48,735 nucleotides of DNA from Bacillota bacterium (lineage in GTDB: Bacteria > Bacillota > Limnochordia > Limnochordales > ZCTH02-B6), in the NCBI GenBank assembly GCA_017656145.1, contig JACDOI010000015.1:1-48735 (forward strand). The letters run 5' to 3'. Shown here one piece after another: positions 44,362 to 48,735 of this stretch (within the stretch, counting starts at the first letter, position 1; every line of letters begins with the position of its first letter). A program made the position numbers and the translations under genes. The notes under the pieces are model-generated. The model was not told where the DNA came from, made no database searches, and saw only the letters and a list, made by a program, of their open reading frames with translations.

Positions 44362-45699
44362 CTAAACGACAGCCTCCCGCCAGCGAGCGGTGACCTGCTC
44401 CACCAGGCGACGGATGCGCGCCAGCGGAAAAGTCAATAGTTCGCCGTCGGCCCAAACGAGCCGGCCCCCGACCATTACCCGGCGGATGGCGGTGGGAGAC
44501 ATGGAGTACACGATGTTCTTTAACAGATTGTGGTGGGGGTAAAGGGATATGTCAGCCAGGTCCAGCGCGACGAGATCGGCCCTGTATCCCGGTGCAATGC
44601 GGCCGACCGGAAGGCCCAGCACTTCGCCGCCGCCTGCGGTGCCCAAGTGAAACACGGTTTCCGCGGTCATGGCCGCACCGTCGAGCCGCGCGACTTTCTG
44701 CAGCAGGCTGCACGTCCGCATTTCGTCGAAAATGGACGTGCGGTTGTTGGAGCAGCCGCCGTCGGTTCCCAGGGCCACCCGCAGGCCGGCCTGAAGCATT
44801 TCGGGAAGCCGGGTGATCCCATCGCCCAGAAACATGTTGCTGGCCGGGTTGTAGACGAGGGCAGCTCCGGCCGCGCCCATGCGGCCGATGTCCTCATCGT
44901 CCAGCCACACGCCGTGCACCACCACAAGGCGCGGGCCCAGCACCCCCAGGCTCTCAAGCCACGCCATGGGCGACAGCCCGTACCGTTGCTTGATCTGCTC
45001 CACCTCGTAGCGCCCTTCGGCCACATGCATGTGGAAGTACGTATCCGTTTCCTCGGCCAGGCGCCAGCCGGCCCGGATCATCTCCGGGCTCGCGGCGTGG
45101 GGAGAGTGGGGAGCCGGGTACACCCGGACCCACGGGTCCGAGCGATACTTGTCGATCAAATCCCGGCACCGCCGGCTGGCCTGCTCCACCGTCTCGACGA
45201 ACGACGCCGGCGCCCCTGACCAATCGTACATGGTCCGGGTCAGCACCAGCCGAATGCCCACGTCCCGGGCGGCGCGGATGACGGCCTCGGCGTTGTCGTT
45301 GCCGCCGTCATGGACGTAGAAAAAGTCGTTGACGGTCGTGACGCCGTAGCCCAGCATCTCGCCGAAGGCCAGCAAGGCGCCGGCGTATACACCTTCCGGT
45401 CCCAGGCGGGGCGCAAACCGGTACAGCGCCTGGTCGCGCCAGGAAAAGAACGGTTCATCGTCCGCGATGCCCCTCAGCAGCGACTGGAACGAATGATTGT
45501 GCGCGTTGACGGTCCCGGGCACCAGGGCCACCCGGCCCCAGTCCTCCACCGGCCCACTCCCAGGGGCGGTGCCGCCCTGTTCTCTGGGACGTTCGGCGGC
45601 CGGTCCGACCCAAGTGATGGTGTCGCCTTGAATCACCACGGCGTAACCGTCCCGAAATGCGCCATCCACCCAAATCTTGTCTGCTTTGATAATCTTCAT
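44362..45699 (-). CDS. HutF-like amidohydrolase (COG0402 superfamily)
   Basis: This 445-residue metal-dependent amidohydrolase has the VNAHNHSFQSLLRG motif, FFSWRDQALYRF (which resembles formimidoylglutamate deiminase HutF), FHMHVAEG, VVHGVWLDDEDI and ALGTDGGCSNN motifs. The last is more like cytosine/guanine deaminases than HutF. In a hut operon the natural job would be deiminating N-formimino-glutamate, the product of HutI, to N-formyl-glutamate. Another purine- or imidazole-type substrate is possible. ATG 45699 follows GGGAGGCG. It lies 25 bases after the M20 gene and 117 bases before livK. Confidence 0.75.
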   Translation of the reverse strand: MKIIKADKIWVDGAFRDGYAVVIQGDTITWVGPAAERPREQGGTAPGSGPVEDWGRVALVPGTVNAHNHSFQSLLRGIADDEPFFSWRDQALYRFAPRLGPEGVYAGALLAFGEMLGYGVTTVNDFFYVHDGGNDNAEAVIRAARDVGIRLVLTRTMYDWSGAPASFVETVEQASRRCRDLIDKYRSDPWVRVYPAPHSPHAASPEMIRAGWRLAEETDTYFHMHVAEGRYEVEQIKQRYGLSPMAWLESLGVLGPRLVVVHGVWLDDEDIGRMGAAGAALVYNPASNMFLGDGITRLPEMLQAGLRVALGTDGGCSNNRTSIFDEMRTCSLLQKVARLDGAAMTAETVFHLGTAGGGEVLGLPVGRIAPGYRADLVALDLADISLYPHHNLLKNIVYSMSPTAIRRVMVGGRLVWADGELLTFPLARIRRLVEQVTARWREAVV

Positions 45700-45724
45700 G
45701 GCCGCGCCTCCCTGCCCCGCCGAT

Positions 45725-46975
45725 TCACGGTAAAGCGGCGTCCAGCTCCATTACCGCCGCCAGCATGACCTGGGCGGCCTGTTCGATGGCTTTCGGATCA
45801 GACCATTCTTCCGGCGTGTGGCTTTTGCCGTCGCGGCTGGCCACAAACAACATCCCGGTCGGGGCGATGGCCGCGATGTGGCCCGCGTCGTGGCCGGCCA
45901 TCGAGTGCAGCCGCAGATAAGGAACCTCAAGAGCGTCGCAGGCGCGGGCTAACGTTTCCACAATGACGGTGTTCATCGGCACCGGCCGGAATGCGGTCAC
46001 CGTCTCCACCAGGCCCTCCAAGCCCCGCCGGGCCGCCACCTCTTTGACCCGGCCCTCGAATGCTTCGGCCAGGCGGTCGAGCGCCGCCGGGTCCGCGTGG
46101 CGAAACTCGACCGCCAGCGACACTTGTCCCGGAACGATGTTCGGCGCATTGGGGATCACTTCGATGCGGCCCACTGTGCCTACGGCCGGATCGCCCGCCG
46201 ATCGGGCCAGCTCCTCGACGGCCAGCGTCAGCTCGGCGGCGCCGGCCAGAGCGTCTTTGCGATCAGCCATGCGGGTCGTGCCGGAGTGGTTGGCCTCGCC
46301 CGAAAGCCGGCACGAAAGCCGCCGGATGCCGGCAATGTGCGTGACGACCCCCACAGGTACGCCGGCCGCCTCCAGTCGGCGCCCCTGCTCAATGTGGAGC
46401 TCGAGAAAGGCGGCGATGGTGCCCTCGGGGCGCCGCGCCTGTTCGATCCTGTCCGGGTCACCCCCAACCCGCCGCAACCCCTCAGCGATGGTTTGCCCGC
46501 CAGGGTTGCGGGCGGCCAGCTCGGGCAAAGCCAGGCGGCCGGCTACCGCCCGGCTGCCGATGGTGGAGCGGCCGAAGGCATTGGGCTCTTCGGCCGTAAA
46601 GTTCACCAGCTCCAATGGGTGGCGGGTGGTGATGCCGGCCTCGATCAGGCACCGGACGACTTCCGTCGCGACGATGACCCCGAGGGCCCCGTCGAACCGG
46701 CCACCTCGGGGCACCGTATCGAGGTGCGAACCGAGAAGAATCACCGGCCTCGCTTCCGTTCCCTCCCGCCGGGCAAACATGTTCGCGGCCGGATCGGTCC
46801 GCACCACCAGGCCCATCTGCTCCCACCAACGCCGTAACTCTTCGCGGCCGGCCCAATCTTCCTCGGAGAAACACAGCCGTTCCACGCCGCCATCGGGTGT
46901 GGCGCCGATGCGGGCGAATCGGTCTAAGGCTTCCTGTATCCGGGCGCTGTTCACACGGGGCATCGTGAAATGCAT
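45725..46975 (-). CDS. M20-family amidohydrolase (amidase/hydantoinase/carbamoylase type)
   Basis: The 416-residue enzyme belongs to the dinuclear-metal M20 group that contains allantoate amidohydrolase and N-carbamoyl-amino-acid hydrolase. Visible motifs are GSHLDTVPRGGRFDGALGV, AEEPNAFGRSTIGSRA, LELHIEQGRRLE, GEANHSGTTRM and the late HSMAGHDAGH. These enzymes cleave C-N bonds of N-substituted amino acids. In the hut operon it could release glutamate from N-formyl-glutamate, replacing HutG, but this is inference. ATG 46975 shares one base with the regulator stop (TGATG). Confidence 0.9.
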   Translation of the reverse strand: MHFTMPRVNSARIQEALDRFARIGATPDGGVERLCFSEEDWAGREELRRWWEQMGLVVRTDPAANMFARREGTEARPVILLGSHLDTVPRGGRFDGALGVIVATEVVRCLIEAGITTRHPLELVNFTAEEPNAFGRSTIGSRAVAGRLALPELAARNPGGQTIAEGLRRVGGDPDRIEQARRPEGTIAAFLELHIEQGRRLEAAGVPVGVVTHIAGIRRLSCRLSGEANHSGTTRMADRKDALAGAAELTLAVEELARSAGDPAVGTVGRIEVIPNAPNIVPGQVSLAVEFRHADPAALDRLAEAFEGRVKEVAARRGLEGLVETVTAFRPVPMNTVIVETLARACDALEVPYLRLHSMAGHDAGHIAAIAPTGMLFVASRDGKSHTPEEWSDPKAIEQAAQVMLAAVMELDAALP

Positions 46976-47919
46976 CAGGGCAACTCCCTTGCGGACGAAA
47001 GATCATTGGACAAAAACACGCCGTGACGGGCTGCCATCTCTTCGAACCGGGCCAGCCGGTGCCGGGTGCGCTCTGGATGCCGTTTGGCCACCTCCTGCAC
47101 CAGGGCGTTGGTCAGCGCGATGGGGGCGCAGTACGAGTCGAACAGGCTGCCGAACGCCACAGGAGCCGCCAACACCCAGCGCGCCTGCGCGACCAAGGGC
47201 GAGAGGGGGTTGTCCGTGATCAAGACAACCGGAAACCCTTGATCCGCGGCGAACCGCTGGAACGCCTGCGTTTCCCGGGGGTAGCGGGGGAAGGCATGGA
47301 CCAGCACCGCGGTATTTTCGGGTTCCAGGGGCAGCAACGCTTCCAGGGCCGTGCTGTCCCCATGGGTTAGGGCCCGCACGCGGGGATGCACCTTCGCCAA
47401 GAAGAAGGCCGTGTACTCGGCCAGTGCGGCCGACGCCCGAAACCCGGCCACCACCACGGTGTCCGCCTCCGCCAAGTTCGCGGCCACCTGCTGGAACACC
47501 GGCGACGCCAAGGTTTCTGTCAACCGGTCCAGGTTGCGGATTTCCTCCCGGAGCAGGTCGCCGTACGGGATGCCGTCGCTGTGGCGCTCGACCAGCGCCT
47601 GCATCCGGTCGGGCCCGGTCATCTCATGGCGCACCAGCTGCTGGAGGCTGCGTTGGAACTCGGGAAACCCGCGGAATCCGAGATACGCGGCGAACCGGGT
47701 GACCGACGGTTGGCTGACCCCCGCGACCTCGGCCAGTTCCTGGGCCGTCATGAAACAAGCCCGCCGGTAATCCGAAAGAATGAACGCCGCGATCTTGCGG
47801 AACGTCTCGGAAAATCCATGGCTTTTGCCCTGCAGCAACGCCACAAGATCGTCCCGGTTTTTCAGTACCGTCCCCACCGGCCACCGCTCCCGCCCGGCAG
47901 AATGGATTCTTTCATTCAT
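46975..47919 (-). CDS. MurR/RpiR family transcriptional regulator
   Basis: This 314-residue regulator has an N-terminal RpiR helix-turn-helix (about 30-105; MTAQELAEVAGVSQPSVTRFA and LGFRGFPEFQRSL). A C-terminal SIS sugar-binding domain (about 130-280; VVVAGFRASAALAEY, VLVHAFPRYPRET, VVLITDNPLSPL) follows. RpiR-type proteins regulate sugar or amino-acid catabolism in response to phosphorylated or amino metabolites. It is first in the hut-like operon and coupled to the M20 gene. The ATG at 47919 lacks a clear ribosome site; a GTG at 47877 is a second choice. The gap to aroC is divergent. Confidence 0.92.
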   Translation of the reverse strand: MNERIHSAGRERWPVGTVLKNRDDLVALLQGKSHGFSETFRKIAAFILSDYRRACFMTAQELAEVAGVSQPSVTRFAAYLGFRGFPEFQRSLQQLVRHEMTGPDRMQALVERHSDGIPYGDLLREEIRNLDRLTETLASPVFQQVAANLAEADTVVVAGFRASAALAEYTAFFLAKVHPRVRALTHGDSTALEALLPLEPENTAVLVHAFPRYPRETQAFQRFAADQGFPVVLITDNPLSPLVAQARWVLAAPVAFGSLFDSYCAPIALTNALVQEVAKRHPERTRHRLARFEEMAARHGVFLSNDLSSARELP

Positions 47920-48080
47920 GGATATTGAGCACGGATGTATTCATTCACCCCAAATTGCGCGTCTCCTTCCGACCAAGGAAACAATTTCCCGGTTTGTAAA
48001 CATGGATGCGTCCGGAGGCGGAGGCGACTGCGCCAATGTCTTGTCGCAGTGCTTGTTCGCCGGAGGCTGGCCCACGGATT
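47920..48080. promoter_or_regulatory. divergent control region between the RpiR operon and aroC
   Basis: No gene is supported here. An inverted repeat GGAAA-CAA-TTTCC at 47977-47989 and short AT-rich stretches stand out and could be an operator. No convincing -35/-10 pair was found on either strand. Confidence 0.3.
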
Positions 48081-48180
48081 ATCGAGAGAGCTCGGTCAAG
48101 GGGGAGTGGTGGTACCGGCGCATCGGGCCCCGCCTGCCCTAGTTCTCGCCCAAAACGGGGAGGTCTCCTCCCGCCTCAAA
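48081..48180 (+). ncRNA. probable T-box leader element upstream of aroC
   Basis: The sequence GTGGTGGTACCGGCG at 48106-48120 matches the T-box core (consensus GGGTGGTACCGCG) over GGTGGTACCG, with one extra G before the final CG. The consensus pairs with the uncharged tRNA acceptor end. It lies 172 bases before aroC in a gene-free leader. A strong hairpin of GGGAGG-TCT-CCTCCC type follows at about 48158-48172. A specifier codon or full stem I could not be identified, so the call is tentative. If correct, aroC responds to charging of an aromatic tRNA. Confidence 0.5.
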
Positions 48181-48291
48181 GCGAAAAGAGCCTTCATTGC
48201 TCCCGGGTTTGCGTCCGGGGGACGTGCTTCCCGAAACTGACCGCAAGACTACCGGCCGGTCCCGGTGCGGCCCGTCGAGGAGGAACCTGGT

Positions 48292-48735
48292 GTGCCGTTG
48301 CGCTATTTGACCGCCGGTGAGTCCCACGGACCGGCCATTGCCGCCATCTTGGAAGGCATGCCCGCGGGGGTGCCCCTTTCGCCTGCGGACATCAACCGGC
48401 AGCTGAAACGGCGGCAACTGGGGTACGGTCGGGGCCGCCGCATGCAGATCGAACCCGACGCGGTGGAGATCTTGGGGGGCGTTCGCCACGGCGTCACGCT
48501 GGGCAGCCCCATCACGTTCTTGATTCGAAACCGGGACTGGAACAAATGGCAAGCGGCCATGGCCGTCGAACCGCCCGGCCCTGAAGGCTCTGGAGACAGA
48601 CCCGGCCCCGCGCCTGATCCGGGATCCGGCGCGGAACCAACCGGGCCAGAACCCGCCGCGACAGCCAAAAACGACTGGCGCCACCGCCCCGTCACCCGGC
48701 CGCGCCCCGGCCCTGCGGCCGTGAGCGGCGCGCGG
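48292..48735 (+). CDS. aroC: chorismate synthase, 5' part (cut by window end)
   Basis: This is the start of chorismate synthase, which makes chorismate from 5-enolpyruvylshikimate 3-phosphate with reduced FMN. The 148 codons present show [27 protein letters not shown], the [13 protein letters not shown] block and the NRDW motif, all diagnostic. After [11 protein letters not shown] there is a Pro/Gly-rich insertion of about 40 residues. Where the family usually has RPRPGHAD the sequence reads RPRPGPAAV, so the conserved His appears missing. GTG 48292 has GAGGAGG at 8 bases. The gene continues beyond the window. Confidence 0.9.
   Translation, partial: MPLRYLTAGESHGPAIAAILEGMPAGVPLSPADINRQLKRRQLGYGRGRRMQIEPDAVEILGGVRHGVTLGSPITFLIRNRDWNKWQAAMAVEPPGPEGSGDRPGPAPDPGSGAEPTGPEPAATAKNDWRHRPVTRPRPGPAAVSGAR

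Noticed and set aside
43027-44439. A 470-codon plus-strand open frame opposite livK
   Set aside because: Antisense shadow of a clear binding-protein gene with signal peptide.
47780-48142. Small plus-strand frames in the rpiR-aroC gap, one ending in a Trp/Arg-rich 46-codon segment
   Set aside because: No ribosome site at the candidate start; the Trp-rich end comes from the T-box core, so RNA structure explains it better than coding.

Overview
The window comes from a GC-rich bacterium that looks like a high-GC, probably thermophilic member of the Firmicutes. The reasons are strong AGGAGG-type ribosome sites almost everywhere, many GTG and some TTG starts, a DUF1540 protein, an adenosylcobalamin-dependent class II ribonucleotide reductase, PTS sugar-alcohol systems, a MurR/RpiR regulator and a probable T-box leader. 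No rRNA, tRNA, CRISPR array, transposase or prophage gene was found. The genus cannot be fixed from the sequence alone.

Layout. Positions 1-9.4 kb hold mixed housekeeping genes: folE, a DUF2203 gene with a 2-hydroxyacid dehydrogenase, a cupredoxin lipoprotein, an M29-aminopeptidase-like protein that seems to lack its metal ligands, a DUF1540 protein, nrdJ with a possible NrdR operator, a single half-size chromate transporter, a degenerate PIG-L-like protein and RidA. Positions 9.7-13.0 kb form an ABC-2 export operon with a membrane-anchored NEW3-domain protein. Positions 13.1-15.6 kb hold unrecognised proteins and a small zincin. Positions 21.3 down to 14.4 kb (minus strand) look like one six-gene operon: a Fe3+-family ABC importer that lacks the iron-binding tyrosine pair, a TIM-barrel isomerase/epimerase, a PHP phosphoesterase and a zinc-ribbon protein. 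This suits uptake of an organophosphate or sugar phosphate better than iron.

The centrepiece runs from about 33.2 down to 21.5 kb on the minus strand. It appears to be one transcription unit of 13 genes that ends at a strong terminator. It encodes a galactitol-type PTS (IIA, IIB, IIC), a glucitol-type PTS (GutM, IIC2, IIBC, IIA), its own HPr and Enzyme I, a COG4091/SAF oxidoreductase of the family containing Brucella DXR-like (DRL) protein, and the E2, E1-alpha and E1-beta parts of an acetoin-dehydrogenase-type 2-oxoacid complex. A SorC-type regulator lies just upstream. I propose that this is a catabolic route for a branched polyol such as 2-C-methyl-D-erythritol: PTS uptake gives the 4-phosphate, the DRL-like enzyme run in reverse gives 1-deoxy-D-xylulose 5-phosphate, and the acetoin-dehydrogenase-like complex cleaves that acyloin to acetyl-CoA and glyceraldehyde 3-phosphate. 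The gene content is seen; the substrate and reactions are inference.

Between 34.3 and 35.9 kb there are two gene remnants (the tail of a TIM-barrel isomerase and a frameshifted glcF), a SirB1-like gene and a 44-residue small gene. Positions 47.9 down to 36.8 kb hold a second minus-strand operon: RpiR regulator, M20 amidohydrolase, HutF-like amidohydrolase, a complete branched-chain-type ABC importer (livKHMGF), hutI and hutU. No hutH is present, so the operon as seen enters histidine degradation at urocanate. The window closes with a probable T-box leader and the 5' part of aroC, which carries an unusual insertion and appears to lack a conserved histidine.
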